A DNA stretch of 32,524 nucleotides from Deltaproteobacteria bacterium (GCA_013812655.1 JACCTC010000301.1:1-32524), one strand, 5' to 3'; positions 21,474 through 29,937 are shown, numbered from the stretch's first letter. Notes: generated from the sequence alone by a model not told the origin. Numbers and translations: made by a program.

Positions 21474-21779
21474 CTACAGCTCGCGCTGCCGGTCACCGCC
21501 GATGATGTTCGGCGGTTGATCGGGCAGCGGCGGGTCGTCGATCTGCGGAGGCGGATTCCCCGGCTCGGGTGGCCGCGTCGGCGGATCGATCCGTGGCGGT
21601 TCGCGCTGTGGATCGCCCTGTGGCGGTCCGCGCTGTGGATCGCCCTGTGGCGGCCCCGGCTGGGGATCGCGCTTCGGCGCCTGGCTCGGATCCGGACCGG
21701 CCGGACCGGGTTTGTCGCGTTGTGGGGGATCCGGGTTGACCGCGCGTAGCGGCCCGGTGGGCGTCGGTGCACACATCAT
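21474..21779 (-). CDS. Small Pro-rich repeat protein
   Basis: ATG 21779 follows AGGAGA at 4 nt, which decides the start (101 aa); a second ATG comes immediately after. Beyond the first 20 residues (MMCAPTPTGPLRAVN) the protein is almost entirely Pro with Asp, Gln, Arg and Gly, including two tandem copies of a nine-residue unit (PPQGDPQRG). It has no signal peptide or hydrophobic segment and is probably disordered. One Cys at position 3. Function unknown; the strong ribosome site and codon bias argue that it is real. Confidence 0.65.
   Translation of the reverse strand: MMCAPTPTGPLRAVNPDPPQRDKPGPAGPDPSQAPKRDPQPGPPQGDPQRGPPQGDPQREPPRIDPPTRPPEPGNPPPQIDDPPLPDQPPNIIGGDRQREL
21603..21656. repeat. 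27-bp tandem duplication in the Pro-rich gene
   Basis: Two adjacent 27-bp copies (21603-21629 and 21630-21656) differ at one base; a degenerate partial copy precedes them. The unit is nine codons long, so the array can grow or shrink without breaking the frame of the Pro-rich protein. Confidence 0.8.
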
Positions 21780-21932
21780 TTTGTCTCCTGGGAGCCCAAG
21801 CTCGCGATGCGGGCTGGTCCTCCGTGGCAACTGCACGAATGAGGTCATGGCTGGCTCCGTGGAGTTCCTGGAGACGCGCGCGCCACGAGCGCTCCTCCAA
21901 CAAGTGGCACGGCGGATGCTCTACCTCCGGTC

Positions 21933-22199
21933 ATGGACATCCTTACTTGGCTCATCGTCGGTCTAGTTGCTGGCGTGCTCGCATCGCTCATCGTCGGCGG
22001 GTCGGGCTACGGCATCCTTGGTGACATCGTCGTCGGTATCGTCGGCGCGTTCATCGGCGGCTTCGTGTTCCGCGAGGCGGGCTGGGGTACGCCCTTCTCC
22101 GGCCTCGCCGGCACGATCTTCATCGCGTTCATCGGAGCAGTCTTGCTGCTCGTGGTGATCCACCTCATTCGGGGTTCGACACGACGACGTAACAACTAG
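21933..22199 (+). CDS. GlsB/YeaQ/YmgE family membrane protein
   Basis: An 88-aa protein with three hydrophobic segments: ILTWLIVGLVAGVLASLIVG, then Gly-rich ILGDIVVGIVGAFIGGFVF, then a final segment AFIGAVLLLVVIHLI, and a basic tail (RGSTRRRNN). This matches the transglycosylase-associated (GlsB/YeaQ/YmgE) family of small inner-membrane stress proteins in length, Gly pattern and topology. The true role of the family is not settled; members are often induced by stress or in stationary phase. It is convergent with the helicase gene (5-bp gap). Confidence 0.92.
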   Translation: MDILTWLIVGLVAGVLASLIVGGSGYGILGDIVVGIVGAFIGGFVFREAGWGTPFSGLAGTIFIAFIGAVLLLVVIHLIRGSTRRRNN

Positions 22200-22204
22200 A
22201 CGAC

Positions 22205-24220
22205 TCACCACATCGCACGCAGGCGCGCGGCAACATCAATGACGGGGCCGCGCGCTTCGCTTTTGTCGTGAGCGGCGGCCGGCGCCCGGCCGCGCGACAC
22301 CCGCTCGAAGCACTCGAGCAGGTCATCGGGCAAGAACCGGCTGCGCGGTGCGAACACGTGGCGATCACCGAACCGGTGCTGGTTCTCGACATACATGCGG
22401 ACCGGCTGCACGAGGTGCAGGTGATCCTTGGCGCGCGTCATCGCGACGTAGAGCAGGCGGCGCTCCTCCTCGAGCTGATCGGTGGTGCCGACGCCGAGAT
22501 CCGACGGGATGCGGCCGTCGATCACGTCGAGCACGAAAACCGCGCGCCACTCCTGGCCCTTCGCGGAGTGGATTGTCGACAGCACGAGCCAGTCCTCGTC
22601 GAGCGCCGGCGGGCCCGCGTGGTCGCCGGTGGCGCTCGGCGGGTCGAGGGTCACATCCTCGAGAAACGCAGCTCGCGCGACGTAGGTCGCGGCGATCGCT
22701 TCGAGCTGCTGGAGATCGCCGAGCCTCGCCTGTGCGCCGTCGTAGCGTTCGGCGAGGATCGGCTCGTAGAACTTGCGGACGCGCTCGAGCTGTCCCGCCC
22801 ACGGCACGCCCGGTGTGGCGAGCTCGACCAGCAACGCACAGAGCTCGGGCCATGCGAGGCGGCCGGCCGGTGGTGGCTTGAGTGCCGCGAGCGCGGTGAG
22901 CGAGCCCGTGGTGGCCGCATCGACGGCGCGCCGCGCGAACGCCGGCCCGATCCCGGTCACGAGCTGCGCGGTGCGGAAGCCGGCGATCGGATCCGACGGG
23001 TTCTCGGCCCACCGCAGGATCCCGAGGAGATCCTTGACGTGCGCCGCCTCGAGGAACTTGAGCCCGCCGTACTTCACGAACGGGATCCGCCGCCGCCCGA
23101 GCTCGAGCTCGAGCAGATCCGAGTGATGCGCCGCGCGAACGAGCACTGCCTGATCGCGCAGCAGCACGCCGGCCTCGCGATACGCGAGCACGCGCTCGAT
23201 CACGTAGTCGACCTCGCAGGTCTCGTCCTCGACGACGGCGAGGATCGGCCGCTCCTCCGAGGGCCGGCTCGACCGCAGCGTCTTGGCGTGGCGCTGGCTC
23301 GCGCGCTCGATCACCGCGTTCGCCGCGGCGACGATCGGCACCGTCGATCGATAGTTATCCTCGAGCGCGACCACGGTCGCGGGCCGCGTGAAGGCAGATG
23401 AGAACGCGAGGATGTTGTGCACGCTCGCGGCGCGGAACGAGTAGATCGCCTGCGCGTCGTCGCCGACCGCGGTGACGCCACGGCCGGTCGGTGACAGCGC
23501 GAGCACGATCTCGGCCTGCAGCGCGTTGGTGTCCTGATACTCGTCGACGAGCACGTGATCGAATCGCGCGCGGATCCCGGCGGCGACGTCATCCGCGGCC
23601 ATCGCGTGCCACCACCACAGCAGGAGGTCGTCGTAGTCGAGGACGTGTCGCGCGAGCTTGATCTCGACGTACGCGGCGTAGAGCCCGCGCAGCGCCACGA
23701 CGTGCTCGCGACACCACGGATACGCCTCGTCGAGCACGGCCTCGAGCGGCCGCCGCGCGTTGACGGTCCGCGAGTAGATGCCGAGGCAGGTGTCCTTGCG
23801 CGGGAACCGGCGGTCGCCCTTGCCGAGGCCGCGCTCGGCGCGCACGAGATCGAGGAGGTCGGCGGCGTCACCGCGGTCGAGCACGGTGAACGCCGGGTCG
23901 AGGCCGAGCGCGAGCGCGTGCAGGCGTAGCAGCCGGCTGCCGACCGCGTGAAATGTCCCGGCCCACGGCAGGTCGGCTCCGCGGGTCACGCGCTGTGCCC
24001 GCCGGATCATCTCCTGCGCCGCGCGCCGCGAGAACGTCAGCAGCAGGATCCGTCGCGGGTCGGCGCCGTCGAGCACGAGCTGCGCGATCCGGTGCGCGAG
24101 CGTCGTTGTCTTGCCGGTACCGGCGCCCGCGATGATCAGCAGCGGGTCCGCGCTCGAGCTCGTCACGGCGGTGCGCTGCGGACCATTGAGCGACGCGTGC
24201 GGGTCGAGGACTGGTGTCAC
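22205..24220 (-). CDS. UvrD/PcrA-type superfamily 1 DNA helicase
   Basis: An ATP-driven 3'-5' DNA helicase of the UvrD/Rep/PcrA family. GTG 24220 is preferred (671 aa) because the usual N-terminus LNGPQRTAV begins 10 residues later; upstream ATGs in the open frame give no similarity. Motifs seen: Walker A AGAGTGKTT (K37), Ia LLTFSRRAAQEM, II VDEYQDT (225-231), III VGDDAQAIYSFRAA, IV LEDNYRS, V STIHSAKGQEW and VI LLYVAMTRAKDHL. It lacks the long Pro/Lys-rich C-terminal extension of PcrA and ends soon after the 2B/2A domains. It is probably a repair or replication-restart helicase rather than the main UvrD. Divergent from the L,D-transpeptidase gene. Confidence 0.95.
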   Translation of the reverse strand: MTPVLDPHASLNGPQRTAVTSSSADPLLIIAGAGTGKTTTLAHRIAQLVLDGADPRRILLLTFSRRAAQEMIRRAQRVTRGADLPWAGTFHAVGSRLLRLHALALGLDPAFTVLDRGDAADLLDLVRAERGLGKGDRRFPRKDTCLGIYSRTVNARRPLEAVLDEAYPWCREHVVALRGLYAAYVEIKLARHVLDYDDLLLWWWHAMAADDVAAGIRARFDHVLVDEYQDTNALQAEIVLALSPTGRGVTAVGDDAQAIYSFRAASVHNILAFSSAFTRPATVVALEDNYRSTVPIVAAANAVIERASQRHAKTLRSSRPSEERPILAVVEDETCEVDYVIERVLAYREAGVLLRDQAVLVRAAHHSDLLELELGRRRIPFVKYGGLKFLEAAHVKDLLGILRWAENPSDPIAGFRTAQLVTGIGPAFARRAVDAATTGSLTALAALKPPPAGRLAWPELCALLVELATPGVPWAGQLERVRKFYEPILAERYDGAQARLGDLQQLEAIAATYVARAAFLEDVTLDPPSATGDHAGPPALDEDWLVLSTIHSAKGQEWRAVFVLDVIDGRIPSDLGVGTTDQLEEERRLLYVAMTRAKDHLHLVQPVRMYVENQHRFGDRHVFAPRSRFLPDDLLECFERVSRGRAPAAAHDKSEARGPVIDVAARLRAMW
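22223..22255 (+). terminator. Terminator-like hairpin after the GlsB-like gene, inside the helicase 3' end
   Basis: GCGCGCGGC (22223-22231) and GCCGCGCGC (22247-22255) form a perfect 9-bp stem with a 15-nt loop, followed on the plus strand by TTCGCTTTTG. It starts 24 nt past the stop of the GlsB-like gene, and the same DNA encodes the last residues of the helicase on the other strand. Confidence 0.5.
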
Positions 24221-24237
24221 CTGCGCATTTGAGCAGT

Positions 24238-24271
24238 ATCGAAGATCCGGCGCAAGTTCGCGCACTTCGAT
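24238..24271. promoter_or_regulatory. Inverted repeat between helicase and L,D-transpeptidase genes
   Basis: ATCGAAG (24238-24244) and CTTCGAT (24265-24271) are a perfect 7-bp inverted repeat with a 20-nt spacer containing GCGC-rich sequence, 18 bp upstream of the helicase start. It does not match an E. coli-type or GAAC-N4-GTTC LexA box, so SOS control is not supported. Possible operator. Confidence 0.3.
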
Positions 24272-24434
24272 GCGATCCCGGGCGCGCAATTCGCGCATAA
24301 CCGTGCACGTTCGCATGGATAGCGGCGCTGCCATGACGACTCGAAGCGCCACGCCGGACGCGCCCAAGTCCATGGATCGTGGTGGCGACGCGCAACCGAT
24401 CGACGGCACATCGCGTGCTCAGCGCGGTCTCGCC

Positions 24435-25139
24435 ATGCAGCTGCTGTCCCGTCTCCTCGTCGCGCTCGCTTTCACCGCTGGCTGTGCCGATGTGCCCGAT
24501 CTCGACGATCCCGAGAACGGCACCGGCGAAGGCATCGACTTCGACCAGGAGAACCCGGATGCCCCGCTCGACGACGGCAAGTCCGACATTCCGCGCTACA
24601 CGATCCCGACCGATCTGCCGCGGCTGGTGGCGCCCGAGATCATCGTGTCGCTCGACGGTCTCACCGTGCATCTCTTCGATCGTACGACCGGCTTCCAGGC
24701 GGTCTATCCGGCGGGCGTCGGCACCAAGAACAGCGCCGGGCGCAGCATCACGCCGACTGGCCACTTCGCGACCGGCTCGAACAGCGCCGACTCGTGGTGG
24801 TACGTGCCGCGCCGCACGGTGCCCGACTACTTCGGCGGCTTTCCGTTCCTCCGGTTGACGGCACAGAACCGCGACGGGGCGAACACCTACGGGCTGCACG
24901 GCCCGATCACCGAGACCTTGATCCGGGGCTACGTCTCGCACGGCTGCGTGCGGATGGCGGCCGATGACATCATCCGCCTGTTCTGGATGGTGAAGCCGCA
25001 CACCCACGTGCCGGTCACGATCCAGCGCGAGGTCGAGCGCGACGCAGCCGGCGCGAAGGTCGACGTCGGCACGCGTCCGCGGCTGTGGGCGCCGGGGCAG
25101 GCGATCACGTACGGCGCGTCGGTCGGCCCCCGACGCTGA
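24435..25139 (+). CDS. L,D-transpeptidase (YkuD domain) lipoprotein
   Basis: Makes 3-3 peptidoglycan cross-links or attaches proteins to meso-diaminopimelate. ATG 24435 gives 234 aa with a lipoprotein signal (QLLSRLLVALAFTAGC, Cys 17), an Asp/Asn-rich linker and a YkuD domain (about 70-200). Catalytic residues are visible: H155 in YGLHGPI, and H169/C171 in SHGCVRM. The domain begins with IVSLDGLTVHLFDRT and includes the SITPTGHF substrate strand. It should be anchored in the periplasm, probably on the outer membrane since the residue after the lipid Cys is Ala. Several ATGs upstream in frame lack a signal peptide and are unlikely starts. Confidence 0.92.
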   Translation: MQLLSRLLVALAFTAGCADVPDLDDPENGTGEGIDFDQENPDAPLDDGKSDIPRYTIPTDLPRLVAPEIIVSLDGLTVHLFDRTTGFQAVYPAGVGTKNSAGRSITPTGHFATGSNSADSWWYVPRRTVPDYFGGFPFLRLTAQNRDGANTYGLHGPITETLIRGYVSHGCVRMAADDIIRLFWMVKPHTHVPVTIQREVERDAAGAKVDVGTRPRLWAPGQAITYGASVGPRR

Positions 25140-25141
25140 CG

Positions 25142-26083
25142 TCAGCCATCGACCGGGGCGGAGAGCTCGGGCTCGAGATCAGGTCCCAGCGGAATGATCC
25201 GCGTCGGATTCACCGTCGGCTGACTCCAGTAGTAGTGCGCCTTGATGTCGTCGAGCTGGCAGGTGGGGCGGATGCCGGGGTGCTGGTACATCCGTCTCGT
25301 CAACCGCCACAGGTTCGCGTGATCGCGGAGCCGGCGCAGGTTGCACTTGAAGTGGCTGTAGTAGACGAGGTCGAAGCGGAGCAGCGTCGTGAACAACGCG
25401 ATGTCCGCCTCGGTCATCCGCTCGCCGCACAGATACGGCTGGGTCGCGAGTACGCCGTCCCAGTAGGCGAGGGCGTCGAACAGCTCGTGCGCGGCGGCCT
25501 CGTACGCGGCCTGGGTATGCGCGAAGCCGGCGCGATAGACGCCGTTGTTGATCGGGCCATAGATCGCATCGAGCACGCGATCGACATCCGCACGTAGCTC
25601 GTCCGGCGCGAGGCTCGGCTCGAGTGGCTCCTCGGCGGTCGGCGCGAAGTCGAGGTCGAGCATCCGCATGATGTCGCGCGACTCGTTGTTGACGATCGTG
25701 GCGGTCTTGCGATCCCAGAGCACCGGCACGGTGACCCGGCCCGTGTACTTCGGATCGTTCCGGCGGTAGACGTCCTGGAGTTTGCCGGGGAGCTGGCCGG
25801 ACGTTCCGAACGGATCGGGGTCCTCGGCGCGGAACGCCCAGCCCTCGTCCGGCATCCGCGGATCGAGCACGGTCATGCTGACGACCCGCTCGAGGCCCCG
25901 CAGCGACCGGGTGATCACGGTCCGGTGCGCCCACGGGCAAGCGTGCGAAACATAGAGGTGATAACGGCCGGGCGCGGGGCCATCGATCCCGTTGCGAAAC
26001 CGGGTCGGCGGTCGCTGGAAGGCACCCTTGGCGTCGGGTTCGTACCAGCCGGTCCGCCAGACTCCATCGACGAGCTGTCCCAT
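25142..26083 (-). CDS. Glutathionyl-hydroquinone reductase-like GST (YqjG/ECM4 family)
   Basis: ATG 26083 gives a 313-aa protein, the usual length for the family. The thioredoxin-fold N-domain has the signature SHACPWAHRT with the active Cys at 49, followed by PDEGWAFRAEDPDPF and VPVLWDRKTATIVNNES. The alpha-helical C-domain contains LCGERMTEADIALFTTLLRFD, YYSHFKCN and the YWSQPTVNPTRIIPLGP end. These enzymes reduce glutathionyl-hydroquinones back to hydroquinones using glutathione. Its stop is 2 bp from that of the L,D-transpeptidase gene (convergent). Confidence 0.95.
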   Translation of the reverse strand: MGQLVDGVWRTGWYEPDAKGAFQRPPTRFRNGIDGPAPGRYHLYVSHACPWAHRTVITRSLRGLERVVSMTVLDPRMPDEGWAFRAEDPDPFGTSGQLPGKLQDVYRRNDPKYTGRVTVPVLWDRKTATIVNNESRDIMRMLDLDFAPTAEEPLEPSLAPDELRADVDRVLDAIYGPINNGVYRAGFAHTQAAYEAAAHELFDALAYWDGVLATQPYLCGERMTEADIALFTTLLRFDLVYYSHFKCNLRRLRDHANLWRLTRRMYQHPGIRPTCQLDDIKAHYYWSQPTVNPTRIIPLGPDLEPELSAPVDG

Positions 26084-26164
26084 CCGTGAGGGGTAGCACG
26101 CTCGATCTGGAGGCGATCCGCGGCTTCTCAAAGATCTACTGGACCGCCTGTAACTCGGATATAG

Positions 26165-26410
26165 ATGCGCCCGATGAGGACTTCGATAGGTGCTGTGATG
26201 GTTGCTGCGCTGTGCGTGGCGTCGTGCGCGTCGGCCGGTGATGACAAGCAGAAGTCGCCACCGAAGCCCGCGCACGAGGTGGTGTCGGGTAGCGCGCAGA
26301 TCCGCGGAGGCGGCATGCGCATGGACGTCCAGGTCGGCGGCGCGTTCGTCCGTCGCGCCGTGCAGCAGGGCGACGTCGTCGTCCAGCCGAGCACGCCGGT
26401 GACGCCATGA
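26165..26410 (+). CDS. Small lipoprotein, first gene of surface-protein operon
   Basis: An 81-aa protein with a lipoprotein signal ([16 protein letters not shown], Cys near residue 21), a Lys/Pro linker and a short end with Gly and Val ([16 protein letters not shown]), ending in [14 protein letters not shown] 26165 and ATG 26174 are both possible starts; neither has a strong ribosome site. Its stop overlaps the start of the next gene (ATGATG, 26407-26410), a sign of translational coupling to the tail-fibre-like protein. Role unknown; it may be an anchor or chaperone for that protein. Confidence 0.75.
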   Translation: MRPMRTSIGAVMVAALCVASCASAGDDKQKSPPKPAHEVVSGSAQIRGGGMRMDVQVGGAFVRRAVQQGDVVVQPSTPVTP

Positions 26411-27954
26411 TGCGGCTGCTCGCTACCCTCGTGGCCTGGGTGACGGTCGCATCGATCGCGACGCCCTCGGCTGTGGCCGCGGTGCCGACGACGATCGGCT
26501 TCACGGCGCGCCTCGTCGACGACGAGACCGGTGATGCGATCAGCGGTTCGCATCGCGTGAAGTTCGAGCTGTTCGATGCCGCGACCGGCGGCAGCTCGGT
26601 GTGGTTCGAGGGCCGGCAGTTCGAGATGAACGATGGCCTGCTGTTCGCCGATCTCGGCGAGACCAAGGCGCTCGACGCCGCGATCTTCGATGGTCGCCGG
26701 CTCTTCCTCGAGGTCACCGTCGACGACAAGGTCATGGAGCCGCGGATCGCGCTCGCGAGCGTGCCCTACGCCCTGCGGTCCGCCGTCGCGAGCGAGGCCG
26801 ACACGGTCGGCGGCAAGAGCGCGACGGATCTCCAGGCCCGCGTCACCGGCACGTGCGGCAGCGGCAACTTCATCATCGGCGTCAACCCCGACGGTACCGT
26901 CGTGTGCGCACCCGATCTCTCGGGCTCGGGCGACATCATCGAGGTCATCGCCGGCAGCGGTCTTGCGGGTGGCGGTCCGTCGGGTGCGGTCACGCTCTCG
27001 CTGCTGCAGACCTGCGCGATGAACCAGGTGCTCAAGTGGAATGGCTCGACGTGGACATGCGCCGCGGATGCGACCGGCACCGGTGACATCACCGCGGTCA
27101 CCGTCGGTGCAGCTGGCGGCCTCGCGGGCGGCGGCACGACCGGCGACGTCGCGCTCTCGCTGCTGACGACCTGCGGCGCGGGCCAGGTCCTCAAGTGGAG
27201 CGGCTCGACGTGGGCCTGCGCGAACGACACCGACACCGATACCAACTCGGGCGGCGACATCACGTCGGTGCTCACGAGCACCGCGAGCGGCCTCACCGGT
27301 GGCGCTGCCGCCGGCGACGCGAACCTCTCGCTGCTGACGACGTGCGGCGCGGGCCAGCTCCTGAAGTGGACGGGCTCGACGTGGGCCTGCTCGAACGATA
27401 TCGACACCGATACCGACACCAACTCCGGTGGCGACATCACCGACGTGTTCGGCGGCAATGGCCTCACCGGCGGTGGCTCGTTCGGGGCGCTGACCCTCGA
27501 TGTCGGCGCCGGGCCGGGCATCACCGTCAACGCGAGCACGGTCGCGATCGACACCGCGTTCACCGACGCGCGCTACCTCAACTCGACCGGGGACACGATG
27601 ACCGGCACGCTCGACATGAGCCAGCAGCGGATCACGAACCGCGGGTGTCCTGCCCTGTACACGCGGGTTGGCCCGGGCCTGTGCACCGAGACCGCCGACG
27701 CCCTCGGCTTCACGTTCACCGGCTGTGCGAACCGCTGCCGCAACGCCGGCACGCACATGTGCTCGTCGGCCGAGATGCGCGCGGTGATGACCTCGGGCGT
27801 CACGCTCGGGACGTCCGTGCTGCAGGACTGGGTCGACTCGCAGGATGCGGACGACAGCGCGATCTTCATCAACAGCTCCAACGCCGAGAACCCGGACGCC
27901 GCACGCGCGACGACGACCTCGTCGTACTGCCGGTGCTGCGCGAACGTCGAGTGA
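26407..27954 (+). CDS. Secreted tail-fibre-like repeat protein
   Basis: A 515-aa protein with a signal peptide ([21 protein letters not shown]), a beta-rich N-domain ([36 protein letters not shown]) resembling the head-binding part of phage-tail-like surface proteins, then repeats from about residue 175 to 365, each with GDIT...GLAGG..., LSLL.TCGAGQ, LKW.GSTWAC and a DTDTN spacer. After a [18 protein letters not shown] segment, which also occurs in phage tail fibres before the shaft end, the last 100 residues form a Cys-rich domain ([19 protein letters not shown], ending CRCCANVE). It is probably a trimeric, disulfide-bonded surface adhesin or filament. It overlaps both neighbours, so all three genes are likely one operon. 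Confidence 0.85.
   Translation: MMRLLATLVAWVTVASIATPSAVAAVPTTIGFTARLVDDETGDAISGSHRVKFELFDAATGGSSVWFEGRQFEMNDGLLFADLGETKALDAAIFDGRRLFLEVTVDDKVMEPRIALASVPYALRSAVASEADTVGGKSATDLQARVTGTCGSGNFIIGVNPDGTVVCAPDLSGSGDIIEVIAGSGLAGGGPSGAVTLSLLQTCAMNQVLKWNGSTWTCAADATGTGDITAVTVGAAGGLAGGGTTGDVALSLLTTCGAGQVLKWSGSTWACANDTDTDTNSGGDITSVLTSTASGLTGGAAAGDANLSLLTTCGAGQLLKWTGSTWACSNDIDTDTDTNSGGDITDVFGGNGLTGGGSFGALTLDVGAGPGITVNASTVAIDTAFTDARYLNSTGDTMTGTLDMSQQRITNRGCPALYTRVGPGLCTETADALGFTFTGCANRCRNAGTHMCSSAEMRAVMTSGVTLGTSVLQDWVDSQDADDSAIFINSSNAENPDAARATTTSSYCRCCANVE
26929..27500 (+). repeat. Three and a half direct repeats in the tail-fibre-like gene
   Basis: Units begin at GD-I-(I/T) codons at 26929, 27082, 27253 and 27430 (the last incomplete) and are 51, 57 and 59 codons long. 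Units 2 and 3 are the most alike, sharing long stretches of DNA around the CGAGQ-LKW-GSTWAC core. Length differences lie in the Asp/Thr spacer (DTDTNSGG versus [12 protein letters not shown]). Confidence 0.85.
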
Positions 27955-28694
27955 TGCGGGCAGGACACCTCGTGCTCGCCGCGGGCGTGATCGCGCTCGT
28001 CGGATTCAGCATCTGGCTCGGCCGTTCGACGTCGGCGACCGCCGATGCGGGTCCGGCGGCGCACGCGGTGGCACCAGCGACTCCTCAGCAGGTCGCTTCG
28101 GCGCACGCGACGCGCGGCATCACGCCGGCCACCCCCGAGCTCCCCGCGCGCGCGAGCAAGCCGGCGATCCCGGGACTCGCGCAGGATCTCGCGGACCCCG
28201 ATCCGAGAGTCCGGCGCGCCGCGGTGCGCGAGGCGGCGCGTGACGGCGATCTCGATCCTGCGGTGATGCTCGCGGCATCGCGCGATCGCGATCTCGAGGT
28301 CGGCATCGTCGCGACCGAGGCGCTCGGCAAGCTGCACGCCGATGGCCGGATTCCTGCGCACGAGCTGATCGCGCGCGTCACCGACCGCAGCGTCGACGAG
28401 CGGGTGCGGGTCAGCGCGATCAACGGGCTCGGGCTGGTCGCCTCGGACGAGGCGGGTCGTTTCCTCGCCGACCTCGTCGTGCGTGGCGAGCCCACTGATC
28501 GGCGAAGCGCCGCGATCTTGCTCGTCCACCAGGATCCGGAGCTCGCGGTACCGGCACTGATCACCGCGCTCGGCGATGCCGACGAGGTCGTGCGCGGCAA
28601 CGCCGTCGAGGCGCTGCGTGCGCGGTCACGCGGCCGCGACTTCGGCAGTGATGCTGCCGCGTGGCGTGCGTGGTGGCAGACGCGCGCGCGGTGA
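27954..28694 (+). CDS. Membrane-anchored HEAT-repeat protein
   Basis: ATG 27954 shares its A with the previous TGA stop (TGATG); GTG 27951 just before is also in frame. The 246-aa protein has an N-terminal hydrophobic segment (LVLAAGVIALVGFSIWLG), an Ala/Pro/Thr linker, and then about five HEAT-type helical repeats: LADPDPRVRRAAVREAARDG, LEVGIVATEALGKLH, ERVRVSAINGLGLV, RRSAAILLVHQDPE and EVVRGNAVEALRARS. HEAT arrays serve as scaffolds. It is the third gene of the coupled operon and could hold or help assemble the fibre-like protein; that role is inference. Confidence 0.82.
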   Translation: MRAGHLVLAAGVIALVGFSIWLGRSTSATADAGPAAHAVAPATPQQVASAHATRGITPATPELPARASKPAIPGLAQDLADPDPRVRRAAVREAARDGDLDPAVMLAASRDRDLEVGIVATEALGKLHADGRIPAHELIARVTDRSVDERVRVSAINGLGLVASDEAGRFLADLVVRGEPTDRRSAAILLVHQDPELAVPALITALGDADEVVRGNAVEALRARSRGRDFGSDAAAWRAWWQTRAR

Positions 28695-28703
28695 GCTCTG
28701 CGC

Positions 28704-28719
28704 GTTCGACGCGTTCGTC
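28704..28719. terminator. Hairpin between convergent HEAT and Gre genes
   Basis: TCGACG, a CGTT loop and CGTCGA form a perfect 6-bp stem in the 37-bp gap between the two convergent stops. It could serve transcripts from both sides, though there is no T run, so it is only a weak terminator candidate. Confidence 0.3.
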
Positions 28720-28731
28720 GACTTGTGACCG

Positions 28732-29226
28732 CTATCCAACGAACGTGATCTGCCACTCGCGGACGTCGCCCTCGACGGTGACGTCGACGACCTCGCCGGT
28801 CTTCTTGCCGAGCACGGCGCGACCGATCGGCGACACCGGCGTGACGACCGAGAGGTGACCGTCGCCGCCCGGGCCGGTCAGCGTCACGCCCGCGCCGACC
28901 GGGGCGAGGAAGAACGTGCGGCCTTCGCCGCTCTCGGCGTCCTCGATCTCGACGATCGCACCCACCGCGATCCGCGATGCTGGCGAGAACGCGGCGGGCT
29001 TGAAGATCGCGAGCGCGTCGGCGTCCGCGATCGCCTGCTGGGCGCGGCGCTGCTGGGCGCGGCCGAGGCTCTGCAGCTGGTGAGCGGCACGCGCATCCTC
29101 GCGCTTCTCGTCGGGCGTCGCGCCGTCCCGGGCCTCGGCAGCCACCGCATCGCGCGACGACAGCGCGGCGCGGGCAGAACCCTCGAGCTGCCGCACGAGC
29201 TGGGCGACCAGTACGGACTTGTCCAT
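28732..29226 (-). CDS. GreA/GreB family transcript-cleavage factor
   Basis: A 164-aa protein with Gre layout. Residues 1-75 are helical (VAQLVRQLEGSARAALSSRD to SLGRAQQRRAQQAIADAD) and would form the coiled coil that enters the RNA polymerase secondary channel, with acidic residues (TPDEKREDA) near the expected tip. The C-terminal FKBP-like domain is clear: VGAIVEIEDAESGE, LTGPGGDGHLSVVTPVSPIG, RAVLGKKTGEVVDV. The N-domain is more diverged from GreA than the C-domain, so it may be a paralogue with a different action on polymerase (compare Rnk/Gfh factors). Divergent from a lipoprotein gene. Confidence 0.88.
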   Translation of the reverse strand: MDKSVLVAQLVRQLEGSARAALSSRDAVAAEARDGATPDEKREDARAAHQLQSLGRAQQRRAQQAIADADALAIFKPAAFSPASRIAVGAIVEIEDAESGEGRTFFLAPVGAGVTLTGPGGDGHLSVVTPVSPIGRAVLGKKTGEVVDVTVEGDVREWQITFVG

Positions 29227-29282
29227 ATCGGGAGCGTCGCGCTCGCCGGGCCAGCGCGCAAAAAATTGTGCGATCTTGCCGC

Positions 29283-29933
29283 ATGCGCTGGCCGATCGTC
29301 GTGTTGCTCGTCGCGTGCAGTCGGGATCAGCCCACCGCGCCGGTTGCCCCGGTCACGCCGACCGCGCCCGGGTCGGCTGCGGCTGGCTCGGACGCCACGG
29401 GCTCCGCGGCGCCGGCTGCGAGCACCTGGCCGGTGCCGCCGGGGTGGCGCAGCGAGGTCATCCCGTTTCCGCTCGACTTCGCGCCGACCCTCGCGCACCG
29501 CGGGATCGAGGAGCTGCGCTTCCCGGCCGGGTTCTTCGATCCGGCGTCACCCGAGTTCTGGTCGTACGCGTTCATCTGGCGCACCGACGACGCCGCCGAG
29601 CTGACGGCCCCGGCGCTCGCTGCCGAGCTGACGACGTACTTCAAGGGGCTGACGGCAGCCGTCGACGACAAGCGCCGGGTCGCCGACACCGATCGCGAGA
29701 CGATCATCGCCCGCGCCGAGCCGGCCGGAGGACAAGGACGTCCGGCTCGGTTCGCGCTGACGGCCCGCACGTTCGACGCCTTCAAGACCGCGAAGCCGGT
29801 CGACCTGGTTGGCTTCGCCGAGCGCCGACCGTGTGGTAGCGGCGCGCTCTGGGTCTTCGTGCTCGCGCCCGCGACGACGACGATCCGGCCGCAGCTCGAG
29901 TCGCTCGCGGCTGCCGCCACCTGCGCGCGCTAA
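29283..29933 (+). CDS. Predicted lipoprotein of unknown function
   Basis: ATG 29283 gives 216 aa beginning with a short lipoprotein signal (RWPIVVLLVAC); a GTG at 29268 is an alternative. An Ala/Pro/Thr linker (residues 13-45) leads into a compact domain with WPVPPGWRSEVIPFPLDFAP, HRGIEELRFPAGFF and EFWSYAFIWRTDD, then LAAELTTYFKGL. Similar small secreted domains with the WSYAF.W motif occur as uncharacterised proteins in delta-proteobacteria; no activity is known to me. It ends 4 bp before the stop of the convergent DUF4440 gene. Confidence 0.8.
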   Translation: MRWPIVVLLVACSRDQPTAPVAPVTPTAPGSAAAGSDATGSAAPAASTWPVPPGWRSEVIPFPLDFAPTLAHRGIEELRFPAGFFDPASPEFWSYAFIWRTDDAAELTAPALAAELTTYFKGLTAAVDDKRRVADTDRETIIARAEPAGGQGRPARFALTARTFDAFKTAKPVDLVGFAERRPCGSGALWVFVLAPATTTIRPQLESLAAAATCAR

Positions 29934-29937
29934 CAGA

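Noticed and set aside
21603..21656. CRISPR-like array
   Set aside because: The copies are directly adjacent with no spacers and lie in a coding frame. No cas genes are present.
24238..24271. LexA box before the helicase gene
   Set aside because: The inverted repeat does not match CTGT-N8-ACAG or GAAC-N4-GTTC, so SOS control is not supported.
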